A stretch of 64,000 nt of DNA from Lachnospiraceae bacterium (GTDB taxonomy: Bacteria; Bacillota; Clostridia; Lachnospirales; Lachnospiraceae): assembly GCA_017431345.1 (NCBI GenBank), contig JAFRLH010000048.1:1-64000 (forward strand). The letters are read 5' to 3'. The notes below the pieces were generated by a model that made no database searches, was not told the origin of the DNA, and saw only the letters and a list, made by a program, of their open reading frames with translations. This document shows, piece after piece, positions 1 to 8,627 of this stretch (position 1 is its first letter; every line of letters starts with the position of its first letter). Position numbers and translations under genes: made by a program.

Positions 1-45
1 GAAACGGGATGCAAATTATTCTTGCATCCCGTTTCGGCTTTTTAT
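1..45 (+). terminator. Rho-independent terminator at the window edge
   Basis: Perfect 14-bp inverted repeat (arms 1-14 and 22-35, 7-nt loop) followed on the plus strand by GGCTTTTTA. It probably ends a plus-strand gene lying left of the window. Nothing recognisable as a gene lies between it and the sigma-54 activator stop at 187. Confidence 0.75.
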
Positions 46-186
46 GCCGCAATTCGGGACAGGATCCCGCAGGACCGCACTGCATTATCTTTTGAGTTTC
101 ACCGTAGTGAACCCAGAATTCACTTTTTATTAGCTTTGGCCTCCACTGTTTTCAGAAATACTGTAGGCAGCTTAAAAATGCAAATA

Positions 187-2004
187 TTATTTTACATTCT
201 CCGGACCCGCAAATATTTCTTGCACGCCATACCGCTTCATTTTATGCTGCAGATTCTGTCTTGAAATCCCCATCTCCCTGGCCGTCCGGGAAAGATTTCC
301 CCCATTCCGGCGCAGGATGCGAAGGAGATACTGCTGCCCCGCAGCGGTGATGACCTCGTCAAACGAGCGCAGATCCGCATCGTCTGCAGGAAGCGAACCT
401 CCGGTCTGTATACCGGTCGTTTTATTTCCATCTTCCGCCCCCACCGGCTTTTCTGCCTGCACAGACCGGAGTATTTTTTCCGGCAGATCCTCCGGTATCA
501 GTATATCCTGATCCGGAGGAATAATATTCAGGGCATATTCCACGGTATGCCGCAGTTCCCGCACATTTCCCGGCCACCGGTGCCTGTCAAAGATCTCCAT
601 CACCTCCGGCGAGACAGCGTTCACATTCTTCTTAAGCTTCGGACAGAGCTCCGACAGAAAACTCCGGACCAACAGCGGGATATCTTCCCTGCGATCCCGC
701 AGCGCCGGAATACTGATCTCCACGACACCGAGCCGGTAATAAAGATCCTCCCGAAGCAGTCCCCGCTCCACTGCCTCAAGCGGGGAAATATTGATATTGG
801 TGATCACCCTTACGTCCGCAAAGATCTGTTTTGAACCTCCCACCCTGCGGAAATACCCGTCCTGCAGTACGCGGAGCAGCTTCGACTGGAGCTGTATATC
901 CATGGAATTGATCTCATCCAGAAGCAGCGTCCCGGTGCCGGCCTGTTCAAGCAGCCCCTCACGCTGTACTGCTCCCGTATACGCGCCCTTCTCTGTCCCG
1001 AAAAGGATCGACTCAAGCAGCGTCGTCGGAATAGCCGCACAGTTCACGGCGAGGAACGGTCCGGACGCGCGGGCGCCGGCATTGTGGATGCTCTGGGCAA
1101 ATAATTCCTTACCACACCCGGTCTCTCCGTACAGCATGACCGGAGAATCCGTTTTTGCCGCCTGCCTGCATCGGAAAACGGTTTTCTGCATCACCTCGCT
1201 GCCGTAAAGAATATCTTTAAAGGTATATTTTGCCGCCAGCATGTTCCGGATTTTTGACGGCGCAAATCCGGATTTTTCTTTCAGACGTTGCTGCAGTTCG
1301 ATGACCCGTCGGTTCAGCTCATCCATCTCGGTATAATCCTCCATGATGCTGACGGCGCCAAGAAGCCTTCCGTCCTTCAGGATCGGATAGTTCTGGGATA
1401 CAATCTGCAGTTCCCTTCCGTTTTCCGTCGTATAATCCTGTCTGAGGTTCAGGATCGGCTCCCGGGTCTTAAGGACCTTCGGCATCGCCAGGTAAGTATT
1501 GTTCCTGGCTTCGAAGAGTTCCTCGATGGTTCGCCCTTTCGCATCCTGAAGAGTATGTCCTTCCCGTTTCACAGCCGTATCATTGATAATGACCATCCGG
1601 CCTTTGTCATCCCAGACCGAGACTGCTTCCGGCAAAAGATTCAGCACCCTTTCCGCCATATAAAAGTGAATGCTGTCCGTAACACATCGGAATAATTCGA
1701 CACTGGCGCCTTCCGGAAGGCCTGCCGGGTGCAGTGTCCCCGAAATCCGTTCAAGATAGGTGTCAAATAAGGGTGCCTCCTGTTCTGTCCCGGATTCCTC
1801 CGGCCCCGGAACGGCTTCCGCCAGGTCCCGCCCGATCAGCTGGTGCTCCGATTCCTGCTTCAGCATCCGGCAGCCTTCTTCATTGACCGCCAGGATCTTT
1901 CCGTCCGGTCCGGCCGCTGCTGCCCCGATCCCGCAGAACGACAACAACGAAAACAACTCCCTGTAAGGAATGTGCATAACAGTGTCGGCAATTGCTCCGT
2001 ACAT
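187..2004 (-). CDS. Sigma-54-dependent transcriptional activator (PAS-AAA+-Fis HTH)
   Basis: A 605-residue enhancer-binding protein that would activate RNA polymerase-sigma54 promoters. It has two N-terminal PAS-like sensory regions (about 20-100 and 120-230; the second contains VWDDKGRMVIIND). A central AAA+ domain follows, with Walker A GETGCGKE, the sigma-54 contact loop GAYTGA, Walker B LLLDEI and the WPGNVREL motif. The C-terminal Fis-type HTH includes NLSRTAREMGISRQNLQ. The domain order is that of RocR-like regulators, which sense small metabolites through PAS rather than by phosphorylation. An AGGAGG lies 12 nt before the ATG, a rather long spacing. It is in line with the LysR and MmgE/PrpD genes upstream. 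Its target promoters are not obvious in this window. Confidence 0.93.
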   Translation of the reverse strand: MYGAIADTVMHIPYRELFSLLSFCGIGAAAAGPDGKILAVNEEGCRMLKQESEHQLIGRDLAEAVPGPEESGTEQEAPLFDTYLERISGTLHPAGLPEGASVELFRCVTDSIHFYMAERVLNLLPEAVSVWDDKGRMVIINDTAVKREGHTLQDAKGRTIEELFEARNNTYLAMPKVLKTREPILNLRQDYTTENGRELQIVSQNYPILKDGRLLGAVSIMEDYTEMDELNRRVIELQQRLKEKSGFAPSKIRNMLAAKYTFKDILYGSEVMQKTVFRCRQAAKTDSPVMLYGETGCGKELFAQSIHNAGARASGPFLAVNCAAIPTTLLESILFGTEKGAYTGAVQREGLLEQAGTGTLLLDEINSMDIQLQSKLLRVLQDGYFRRVGGSKQIFADVRVITNINISPLEAVERGLLREDLYYRLGVVEISIPALRDRREDIPLLVRSFLSELCPKLKKNVNAVSPEVMEIFDRHRWPGNVRELRHTVEYALNIIPPDQDILIPEDLPEKILRSVQAEKPVGAEDGNKTTGIQTGGSLPADDADLRSFDEVITAAGQQYLLRILRRNGGNLSRTAREMGISRQNLQHKMKRYGVQEIFAGPENVK

Positions 2005-2093
2005 CTTCGTATCAGGCCTCCTTCACCCTCTCTGATCTCCCTCAGTTCTGAAACACGCTGTCTCCGGTATATTCTGCCATTGATACAGCGTAT

Positions 2094-2131
2094 AAGGAAC
2101 GGGAAGCAGGACAGCCTGTTTCCCGTTCCCT
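2094..2131. terminator. Hairpin between LysR and sigma-54 activator
   Basis: 17-bp stem with one G.U-type mismatch and loop ACAG, starting 3 nt after the LysR stop in the minus direction. There is no strong T-run on the minus side, so it may be an imperfect terminator or attenuator. Confidence 0.5.
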
Positions 2132-2134
2132 TGT

Positions 2135-3004
2135 TTATTCTGTACTGCTGTTCGCCTGGTCGATCAGGAACTTCGTAAACAGTCTTGCCGCCCAGACCGC
2201 CTTTAAGGGCAGCACAGCGCCAATCACTCTGCATGTCCTCGGTCTGAACCGGATGATCCTGACATCCTCCGGTATCATCTGCTGCAGACTCAGGCCAGCC
2301 ATGATGGACACCCCAAGCCCTTTTGACACCATCCGGATGATCGTCGTATCATCGTCCGATCCGACCCTGATCACTTTTCCTCTCATTCTTTCGGGGATCT
2401 CCCGGAACTCTTTATTGGTATTCTGCGTTCCGATGATCATCGGATAATCAAGAAGATCATCCTCACCAACGGCATCCAGGCTTGAAATGGCAAAAGACAC
2501 TGGCGCCGCAACAAAAAAATCGTCCTGCATAATCGGATACCACTTGAAGCCCTCTGCGGCGGACTCATCCGCAAGCAGCATATCTACCTTTTCAGAGGCA
2601 AGCCATTCCATGATTTCATCCGTACCGATCATGATCTCAAACGAAATATCGGGGCAGACCTGTTCATACCGCGACAACATCTCCGGAAGCCAGGAATTCG
2701 CGATGCTCGAATAGGTTCCGATTCGGATAGTGCTGCGCCTGTCCTTCCTGATTTCCTCCGCCTTCATCTCCAGGCTCTTGAAATCCAGATCCAGCGTTCT
2801 GATCGCGGGAAGGATTCTCTCCCCCTCTTCTGTCAGAACGACGCCCCGGTTTGTACGCTTCAGTATTTTAAAGCCCAGTTCCGATTCAATCGTGTTCATT
2901 GTCTGCGTCAGGCCGGACTGCGTAGCGTTAAGGCTTTCGGCAGCCGAGTTGATGCTTCCTGTTTTCAACACCGTCAGCAGACATCTTATTTTTCTGTCGT
3001 CCAT
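2135..3004 (-). CDS. LysR-family transcriptional regulator
   Basis: A 289-residue LysR-type regulator. The N-terminal winged HTH (about 1-60) contains TGSINSAAESLNATQSGLTQ, a standard LysR recognition helix pattern. The effector-binding domain starts near residue 90 with RIGTYSSIANSWLPEML, the CysB/CynR-type fold. AGGAAGG precedes the ATG at good spacing. It lies between the MmgE/PrpD gene (upstream, same strand) and the sigma-54 activator, so it may regulate the former. The effector cannot be deduced. Confidence 0.92.
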   Translation of the reverse strand: MDDRKIRCLLTVLKTGSINSAAESLNATQSGLTQTMNTIESELGFKILKRTNRGVVLTEEGERILPAIRTLDLDFKSLEMKAEEIRKDRRSTIRIGTYSSIANSWLPEMLSRYEQVCPDISFEIMIGTDEIMEWLASEKVDMLLADESAAEGFKWYPIMQDDFFVAAPVSFAISSLDAVGEDDLLDYPMIIGTQNTNKEFREIPERMRGKVIRVGSDDDTTIIRMVSKGLGVSIMAGLSLQQMIPEDVRIIRFRPRTCRVIGAVLPLKAVWAARLFTKFLIDQANSSTE

Positions 3005-3219
3005 GAAAACCTTCCTGTCTGAACGTTCTGTCTGAAAAGGCCCTGAACAAACGGTTTCGATTTATTTTATTATACATCAGCAATGCTGCGTGTGCCACTT
3101 CTTTTTTTCAGCCCGGGGGATGCGCAGCGGCAGCTGGCTTCCGCTGCGGTTTTCAAAAAAAAGGATCTTCCATTTTCATGAAAGAATCCTCTTTTATATC
3201 AAATGTATATGTCAAAGCC

Positions 3220-4647
3220 TTATCTTCCATACTTCTGCAGAACCACATTCAGATCTGCCACAATTTCCCTGACAGGCTCATCCAGATTATCCGTCAGAAC
3301 CCTTAACGCCGCGCATTTTCCCTCTTCCTTCAGGAACGGATTCACAATCCGTTTGAACTTCTTTACGATCCATTTATGATCCACATTGTCTGTGCGTTCT
3401 CCGTTCGCGGCATACGGCCCGGTCTTGTACACAGTACCGTCGTTCAGTTCCATCTCGATCCAGGCAAGTCTCTTCTCGGGGAACTGCGCTTCCATTTCCG
3501 GATCTACATCGAAAGCAAGGCGCTTCATCATTTCCAGGACCTTCGGGTTGCCGATCGCGGCATTGCACATCTGGCTATATCCGACGTCTCCATGAACGAT
3601 CGCTGCAGCGACCGGGAATGCAATATTATACTGTGCTTCATCAGTCTCATGCGGTACGATCTTGCTGAGCGCTGCAGCAGAGGCAAATGTATGTACCGTC
3701 ACCTTCTTAATGTCTTCCGGGGCAATGCCGTGTTTCTGCATGATCTCAATAGAAGCCTGGATCGGCTGATGCGCCCAGCGGCAGCATGTATAAGGTTTAA
3801 AGTAGAGATTCATGATCTCATAGACTTCCCCTAGCGTATCCAGAAGATATTCATATTCCGGCATCTCCAGGACCTGCGTTTTGGCGCTTTCACCGGCGAT
3901 CGTATCCAGCGCAGCCAGCGTTCCGACCATGGCGCCGAAAGGAACACCGTCCTTATTCATGGACGGATATTCCACAGCCCTCATAACAGGCGTCATGGGA
4001 GCATGAAACTCTGCCATGGAGATCGCGGTCTTCATCTGTTCTTTTGTAAAACCGAATATCCTGCCGATTCCGGCAGCTGTGGATATGGCGCCGTAGGCGC
4101 CGGTGCTGTGCAGGTAATTGTAATGATCCTGCAGGGCAATTCCTGCTCTCACCGCAAGATCGTAGCAGACGACCAGCGTGGTAAGATATTCTTTATAGGT
4201 GACGTTTTTCTCAAGCGCAGCAGCCAGAACACCGCCGACAAAAGCAGTTCCCGGATGGCCCTTGATGGAATTGTGCCCGTCATCGATATCATAGGAATTA
4301 GACGCATGTCCCATGGCAAATGCGGCGCCCATAAAGCTTAAGTCTTTTTCACCGCCGGGGATCTCCAGATCTCCGCCCTTCAGATATTTTGTCAGTCTCA
4401 GACCGTTCTGAAATTGTTCGCCGTGGCTGCCGAGGATCAGCGCCAGCATCAGATCAATACCGCAGTCAACCGCTCTCTGCTGTACTTCTTCGGGAAGATC
4501 CTGCCATTTTGTATTCAGCATGAATTCTTCCATCTTATAAGTTTCATTGAAAACCATCCTGCCATCCTCCAGATCGTTTTTAACTGCCCGCCCGGGATCC
4601 TCCTTATCCGTGAACCCCATATACCTCATCGTATTCAGGCTTGTCAT
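3220..4647 (-). CDS. MmgE/PrpD family protein
   Basis: 475 residues with the MmgE/PrpD fold. The family includes 2-methylcitrate dehydratase, cis-aconitate decarboxylase and iminodisuccinate epimerase, all acting on di- or tricarboxylates. Family features visible are GSHGEQFQNGLR near residue 90, the DIDDGHNSIKGHPGT segment and YKPYTCCRWAHQPI in the second half. The frame continues 24 codons upstream to 4719, but that stretch is highly basic and unlike the family. I chose the internal ATG at 4647 with AAGAAGAGAAAG before it. The substrate is unknown. Neighbouring regulators and the catabolic cluster beyond 5299 suggest organic-acid use. Confidence 0.85.
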   Translation of the reverse strand: MTSLNTMRYMGFTDKEDPGRAVKNDLEDGRMVFNETYKMEEFMLNTKWQDLPEEVQQRAVDCGIDLMLALILGSHGEQFQNGLRLTKYLKGGDLEIPGGEKDLSFMGAAFAMGHASNSYDIDDGHNSIKGHPGTAFVGGVLAAALEKNVTYKEYLTTLVVCYDLAVRAGIALQDHYNYLHSTGAYGAISTAAGIGRIFGFTKEQMKTAISMAEFHAPMTPVMRAVEYPSMNKDGVPFGAMVGTLAALDTIAGESAKTQVLEMPEYEYLLDTLGEVYEIMNLYFKPYTCCRWAHQPIQASIEIMQKHGIAPEDIKKVTVHTFASAAALSKIVPHETDEAQYNIAFPVAAAIVHGDVGYSQMCNAAIGNPKVLEMMKRLAFDVDPEMEAQFPEKRLAWIEMELNDGTVYKTGPYAANGERTDNVDHKWIVKKFKRIVNPFLKEEGKCAALRVLTDNLDEPVREIVADLNVVLQKYGR

Positions 4648-4950
4648 CTTTCTCTTCTTTTTTATTCTAAAGCGCTTTTTCCCTCGTGTACAATTGACAG
4701 TTCTTATAACATCAATCAATGAAACCGATTGTTTGACAGCGGCTCAGCAGGGGCTCCCCGTCTCCTTTCAGGCTTTCGATCTGCGGTTTTCTGTTATAAG
4801 TTTTCATGATAACGCCATCATGTTCTTTGTCTTCCCTTCGCCTTCATTCCGCTTTATAATTTAAACCGTAAAGAGAACAGGCCTGAAACAACAAAGAGCA
4901 GATACATCCGGAAACATCTGCTGATGAATATACCGAAGGAGGCAGAGATT

Positions 4951-5055
4951 ATGAAAAGAAAACTGAGCCCTGATACTGTATACGGAATTGTCTATACAGC
5001 AGCCCTCGCAGCCATCATCATCGGCTGGAACATTGCTTCGCTGATCCTTCTGTAA
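4951..5055 (+). CDS. 34-residue single-span membrane microprotein
   Basis: ATG at 4951 follows AAGGAGG at ideal spacing. The product has a basic N-terminus (MKRKLSPDTVYG), then one hydrophobic helix (about residues 12-34) ending IASLILL. A TATAAT-like -10 lies at 4855-4860, and a 7-bp hairpin (4897-4922) sits in the leader. I recognise no family. It resembles in size the small accessory subunits of secondary transporters, but no sequence match is evident. It is paired with another microprotein 29 nt downstream, divergent from the MmgE/PrpD gene. Confidence 0.65.
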   Translation: MKRKLSPDTVYGIVYTAALAAIIIGWNIASLILL

Positions 5056-5084
5056 CAAATAGAAATCATTCGAAGGTGAATATC

Positions 5085-5180
5085 ATGGAAAACAATACTT
5101 CAAGAACCTGGATCGGAATTGCCGCAGCGGTCGTACCGTTTATCGCGATTGTCACGTATATCATTTCTACGACACTTTAA
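5085..5180 (+). CDS. 31-residue single-span membrane microprotein
   Basis: ATG at 5085 with GAAGGTG 7 nt upstream, 29 nt after the first microprotein. A short polar N-terminus (MENNTSRTWIG) is followed by one hydrophobic helix to the C-terminus (ISTTL). The length, topology and tandem arrangement match the preceding gene, though the two sequences differ. No family recognised. Transcription would run into the 37-bp inverted repeat at 5212. Confidence 0.6.
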   Translation: MENNTSRTWIGIAAAVVPFIAIVTYIISTTL

Positions 5181-5211
5181 GGATCGTGCCGAACTGAACA
5201 ATACGCTCAGT

Positions 5212-5289
5212 GCGGTAAAGCGTGGCCAGGTTCCCCGTCACATTTTCAGAATTGAAAATGTGACGGGGAACCTGGCCACGCTTTACCGC
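5212..5289. repeat. Perfect 37-bp inverted repeat with 4-nt loop
   Basis: Arms 5212-5248 and 5253-5289 are exact reverse complements around GAAT. It lies between the convergent microprotein genes and the C-GCAxxG-C-C gene. Neither side has a U-run. It could end both transcripts as a very stable stem, or be a remnant of a palindromic element. Confidence 0.9.
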
Positions 5290-5298
5290 CTTTTCCAG

Positions 5299-5805
5299 CT
5301 ACTTATCTTCCAGCAGTTCCTCGACTTCGGCGATCTTGCCGTCCGCGAGTTCCTCATCGATCATGACATTCCCGCACACGGGACAGGCCGGCAGCTGCGC
5401 GTACCCGTAAGCCCGCAGGATCTCCTCTGCCTTCTCACTGCACTCAAAGATCAGTTCCGGACATACTTTGGAAATATTTCTCTTATCCCCATGCAGAATA
5501 TCATCACAGTTCGGGCTTCCAAACCGCTCCTCGAACCAGTCCAGATACTCCTCCACCATCTCTTTTATTTCCGGCGGATCTGCTTCTTCCGGCAGTCCGC
5601 GGCCTGCGAACAGACCGAACATGGCGCAGCCGCCTGTCAGTGCCCCGCAGTTTTTTCCGCATCCGTACAGACCTCCGGCAAGTCCTGTCATGACACGCAG
5701 CAGATCCGGATTATCCTCCCCTTTCACTTCCATGCCGGTCTTCATCAGCACCTGTGAACAGTGATATCTCTGCCCCAGGAGTTCCAACACTTCCTCTTTT
5801 TTCAT
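5299..5805 (-). CDS. C-GCAxxG-C-C family redox protein with C-terminal CxxC tail
   Basis: 168 residues. The first ~130 match the C-GCAxxG-C-C family, DVU_1555-like: an N-terminal Cys in YHCSQVL, glycine/cysteine core LYGCGKNCGALTGGC and later cysteines in NCDDIL and CPELIFEC. The pattern suggests metal or disulfide redox chemistry. The last 31 residues, from LPACPVCG to the end, match the tail of the CxxC protein encoded at 20746-20991 at 30 of 31 positions. The protein therefore reads as a fusion of two families that occur near each other in molybdenum-hydroxylase loci. AGGAGG precedes the ATG. It is the last gene of the module 1 cluster. Confidence 0.82.
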   Translation of the reverse strand: MKKEEVLELLGQRYHCSQVLMKTGMEVKGEDNPDLLRVMTGLAGGLYGCGKNCGALTGGCAMFGLFAGRGLPEEADPPEIKEMVEEYLDWFEERFGSPNCDDILHGDKRNISKVCPELIFECSEKAEEILRAYGYAQLPACPVCGNVMIDEELADGKIAEVEELLEDK

Positions 5806-5922
5806 ATTTTCCTCCTTTCATCACGGGCCTCAGGACCGTGCCCGGATTCTTCTGTTTTTCACCAGACAGCAAGATGTAATCCTGTACCTGCTTTTTTGCC
5901 TCACGTACAGGCTCCCATCAGA

Positions 5923-6114
5923 TCACTTATCTTCCATCTCCTTCTCGACCTCCCGGATTTTTCCGGCGGCAAGCTCCGGAGATATATAGACCTGCCCGCA
6001 TACAGGACAGGAAGGGATCGGATGCTTCAGTTTATGGCCCATATAGAAAAAAGAAACATCGGACAGACATAGCGGTTCCCTGCATTTATGACAGATCAGT
6101 TTTTTTTCATTCAC
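5923..6114 (-). CDS. Small CxxC redox protein, DVU_1557-like (module 1)
   Basis: 63 residues starting at GTG 6114, with GGAGG 9 nt upstream. The frame stays open to a TTG at 6138, but that has no ribosome site. It holds two CxxC pairs, LICHKC and SCPVCG, and ends in the family signature ELAAGKIREVEKEMEDK. The family occurs beside molybdenum hydroxylases and I recall it as the DVU_1557 redox protein family. A zinc ribbon or rubredoxin-like metal site is likely from the paired CxxC, but the function is unproven. It follows the dicluster flavoprotein by 94 nt; paralogues are at 20746 and 35391. Confidence 0.82.
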   Translation of the reverse strand: MNEKKLICHKCREPLCLSDVSFFYMGHKLKHPIPSCPVCGQVYISPELAAGKIREVEKEMEDK

Positions 6115-6208
6115 TGCTAAATACCTCCGTCGTTTCAACAGCGCCCCTGCTGATCCGGCATACCCTTTGAAATCCCTGCCGGAAGCATGGGCGCACGGCG
6201 TGTTCAGA

Positions 6209-8485
6209 TCAGCTCCGCACGTAATGAGGATACCGCTTCTTTACACGTTTTATCTCCCTTCCCCGTTCTTCAATTTCCATTCGGTGGGAATAGATATCCT
6301 TCAATAAGAATTCTCCTTTTGCCGGAGCGTACTCCGCCCATACCGTGATATATCCCATCTGCAGGTGTGCAATCCTGAGGCCGTCTTCATCCTCCAGCCA
6401 CAGCCCCGTACGCTCAGCATACGCGATCACACTTCGCAGTTCATCCTCTGTCAGTCTCTGTCTGTTCATCTCTTCCCGGATTTCCCCGCTTATGCGCAGT
6501 ATGATATGCTGATCCGGTAATTTCACATCAATACCGTCCATGCCGAAAAACTTCTCCTGTACCATTTTTGCAGATCGTTCTCTGTTCCGCCGCCTTTTTG
6601 TAAGATCCGGCGCTTCCGGAGCCGCCTGTCTCTCCAGAAGCAGATCCAGTATGTGCCAGGCTTCCTTCCCGCGTTCAGCATAGATATCCCTGCAGTTTGT
6701 ACAATAACAGAGATAGGGCAGCTCACTTTCGGTTACGCGGCTCTGTACGATCTCCTCTTTCAGTTCCGGATTTGCCGCTTCCACATCACCGCCATAGCTG
6801 CAGCAGGGTGCTTCCCTGATGTTTTCGTGCAAAGGATGATACGCCGCCGCCATCCGGTCCAGCAGACCTGTTATGTCTTCTCTCCAGCGCGTATCATCTT
6901 TTGCCGCACACGGGTCTGCCAGCGCAAAAGTCCTGCCCGCACCGCAGACTTTCACATTCTCAATGAGAGACCAAAGGGTAACCCAGCCGATCTCAGGCAG
7001 GAAACGTTCCAGCTGCTTTCCGCAGGACGGACATGTGAGTACAAAAACCGGCCTGCCGGCTTCCTCCCAGAAATTTCTGATCTTTTCGATCATCTTTTCA
7101 TGCAGGGCCTCATCCCCTGCCCAGAAAGCCGGTGCACCGCAGCAGCTCAGCAGGATCCCGGAATCGGGTTTTGACTGCAGCAGCAATTCGTAGGCTTTTT
7201 CGGTATATGCAGGATCAGACGCGGTCAGCTGGCACCCCGGGAATAAGATGTACTCTGTTTTTCCCGTCGGAGAACATTTGCCTAAGAATGCATCTTCACT
7301 CATCGAGTGCGCCATATCCTTCAGCAGAAATCCGTGATAATAGTCAGACAGCTGCGCCTGTTCGAACATCTGATGCCTGGCCAGCATGATTTCCCGTCCG
7401 CTGTCAACGCCATACGGACATACCGCGACACAGGTCCCGCAGTCCGAACAGGCGTTGACCATCCGGTTATTCGTCTTGGGTTCGATCACATCCAGACGAA
7501 GTCCGAACTCCACTGCCGTCGCCAGCTGCGACGGATATTTCCGGTAATACCGCATAAAATCGCAGGCATCATAACAGCGGCTGCAGTCGCAGCGAAGACA
7601 CCGTCCGGCTTCCTGTTTTGCTTCCTCCGCCGTATATCCCGCATCGGAAACAGATTCCACAGCTTCCATCACTTCCATCCGCTCCGGCGGGACGAGCCTT
7701 GATTTCTGCTCCGGTTCCGGATCAAATAACGTCGTTCCGAGTTTCAGGAATTTTTCGACATCCACCGCAGCTCTTGCGCCATCCCGGATCGACTCCAGAA
7801 TATCGCAGCCCGTCAGCTGTCCGCCCAGGAAAAAGCCGTCTCTGTTTCCCGCATGAATATCAGGCCTTCCGCCGGCCGCCAGGCCGAAATCATTCCCTCC
7901 CTCTCCGGTCGCGACAAATACAGCGTCATAATCCTCCAGTTCCCGCAGAGAAGTGATCTCTCTGCCGCATTCAGCAATATAGGATCCGGCTTTGCTCTGC
8001 AGCTTAATTTCCCGCACTACCAGTTCCGGATCCGCTGCCGCGAGGAAACTGCCGCCGGTCACATCTTTCTTTTCAAAAACGGTGACCGCATAGTTCTTTG
8101 CGGAAAGCCGGATGGCAAATGCCAGACCGCACGGCCCGCCCCCGATCACGGCGACTTTCTGTGTTTTTGCAGGGAGGTTATATTTCACAGGGGCCGGAGA
8201 TCCCGACAGCCGCACTGCCGCCCGTTCCAGTTCCAGCAGCTTGACAGATTGGTCAACCCCCTTCCTCGGACATACGCCGCTGCATCTGGCATCACAGATC
8301 TCTGCTACGATTCCCGGAAACACCTCCGCCTGCTGCAGTATTTTATAGGCGCCGCGAAAGCTTCCCCTGTTCATTTTTGCGATAAAATCGCGGATCTCGG
8401 TATGAAACGGACAGACATCTGCACAAAAAGGAGGATCTCCCCGAACACACCCGCGGATATACTGACTGTTAAACCGATCTTTCAT
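6209..8485 (-). CDS. Pyridine nucleotide-disulfide oxidoreductase/dicluster-binding protein (module 1)
   Basis: 758 residues starting at ATG 8485, with AAGGAAAGGG upstream; the open frame runs on into the BCCT gene, which is not credible. Regions in order: a GltD-like N-terminal Fe-S segment (cysteines 13, 21, 25 and 64, 68, 72); an FAD/NAD Rossmann site VIGGGPCGLAF (113-123) with VATGEGG; a cysteine cluster CLRCDCSRC (296-304); a ferredoxin motif CSDCGTCVAVCP (346-357); two HdrB/GlpC-like CCG regions (FPGCQL 415, SCCGAP 448, CPSCGK 485, CCSYGG 561, CYCTNC 593); and a ~100-residue C-terminal domain. A role passing electrons from the molybdenum hydroxylase to another carrier fits, but is inferred. 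Paralogues occur at 20999 and 35636. Confidence 0.88.
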   Translation of the reverse strand: MKDRFNSQYIRGCVRGDPPFCADVCPFHTEIRDFIAKMNRGSFRGAYKILQQAEVFPGIVAEICDARCSGVCPRKGVDQSVKLLELERAAVRLSGSPAPVKYNLPAKTQKVAVIGGGPCGLAFAIRLSAKNYAVTVFEKKDVTGGSFLAAADPELVVREIKLQSKAGSYIAECGREITSLRELEDYDAVFVATGEGGNDFGLAAGGRPDIHAGNRDGFFLGGQLTGCDILESIRDGARAAVDVEKFLKLGTTLFDPEPEQKSRLVPPERMEVMEAVESVSDAGYTAEEAKQEAGRCLRCDCSRCYDACDFMRYYRKYPSQLATAVEFGLRLDVIEPKTNNRMVNACSDCGTCVAVCPYGVDSGREIMLARHQMFEQAQLSDYYHGFLLKDMAHSMSEDAFLGKCSPTGKTEYILFPGCQLTASDPAYTEKAYELLLQSKPDSGILLSCCGAPAFWAGDEALHEKMIEKIRNFWEEAGRPVFVLTCPSCGKQLERFLPEIGWVTLWSLIENVKVCGAGRTFALADPCAAKDDTRWREDITGLLDRMAAAYHPLHENIREAPCCSYGGDVEAANPELKEEIVQSRVTESELPYLCYCTNCRDIYAERGKEAWHILDLLLERQAAPEAPDLTKRRRNRERSAKMVQEKFFGMDGIDVKLPDQHIILRISGEIREEMNRQRLTEDELRSVIAYAERTGLWLEDEDGLRIAHLQMGYITVWAEYAPAKGEFLLKDIYSHRMEIEERGREIKRVKKRYPHYVRS

Positions 8486-8576
8486 ACATCCCTTTCCTTC
8501 CGCAGACAAGTATAAAAAAAGTGAAAGAATCCATTCTATCCCTGCTGTTTCTTCATGATCCCGACAAATACAGGAT

Positions 8577-8604
8577 GCCGCCGCACAGAGCGCGGCGGCT
8601 TTTT
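8577..8604 (+). terminator. Hairpin between BCCT and dicluster genes
   Basis: 8-bp GC stem (8577-8584 / 8592-8599), followed on the plus strand by five Ts. The genes here are on the minus strand, so it may act only as a weak attenuator after the BCCT gene. Confidence 0.4.
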
Positions 8605-8627
8605 CATCCTTCTGTTTCTGTCGTTTT

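Noticed and set aside
3085-3105. TGGCAC and TTGC on the minus strand as a sigma-54 promoter
   Set aside because: The GG and GC are 13 nt apart instead of 10, so the spacing is wrong.
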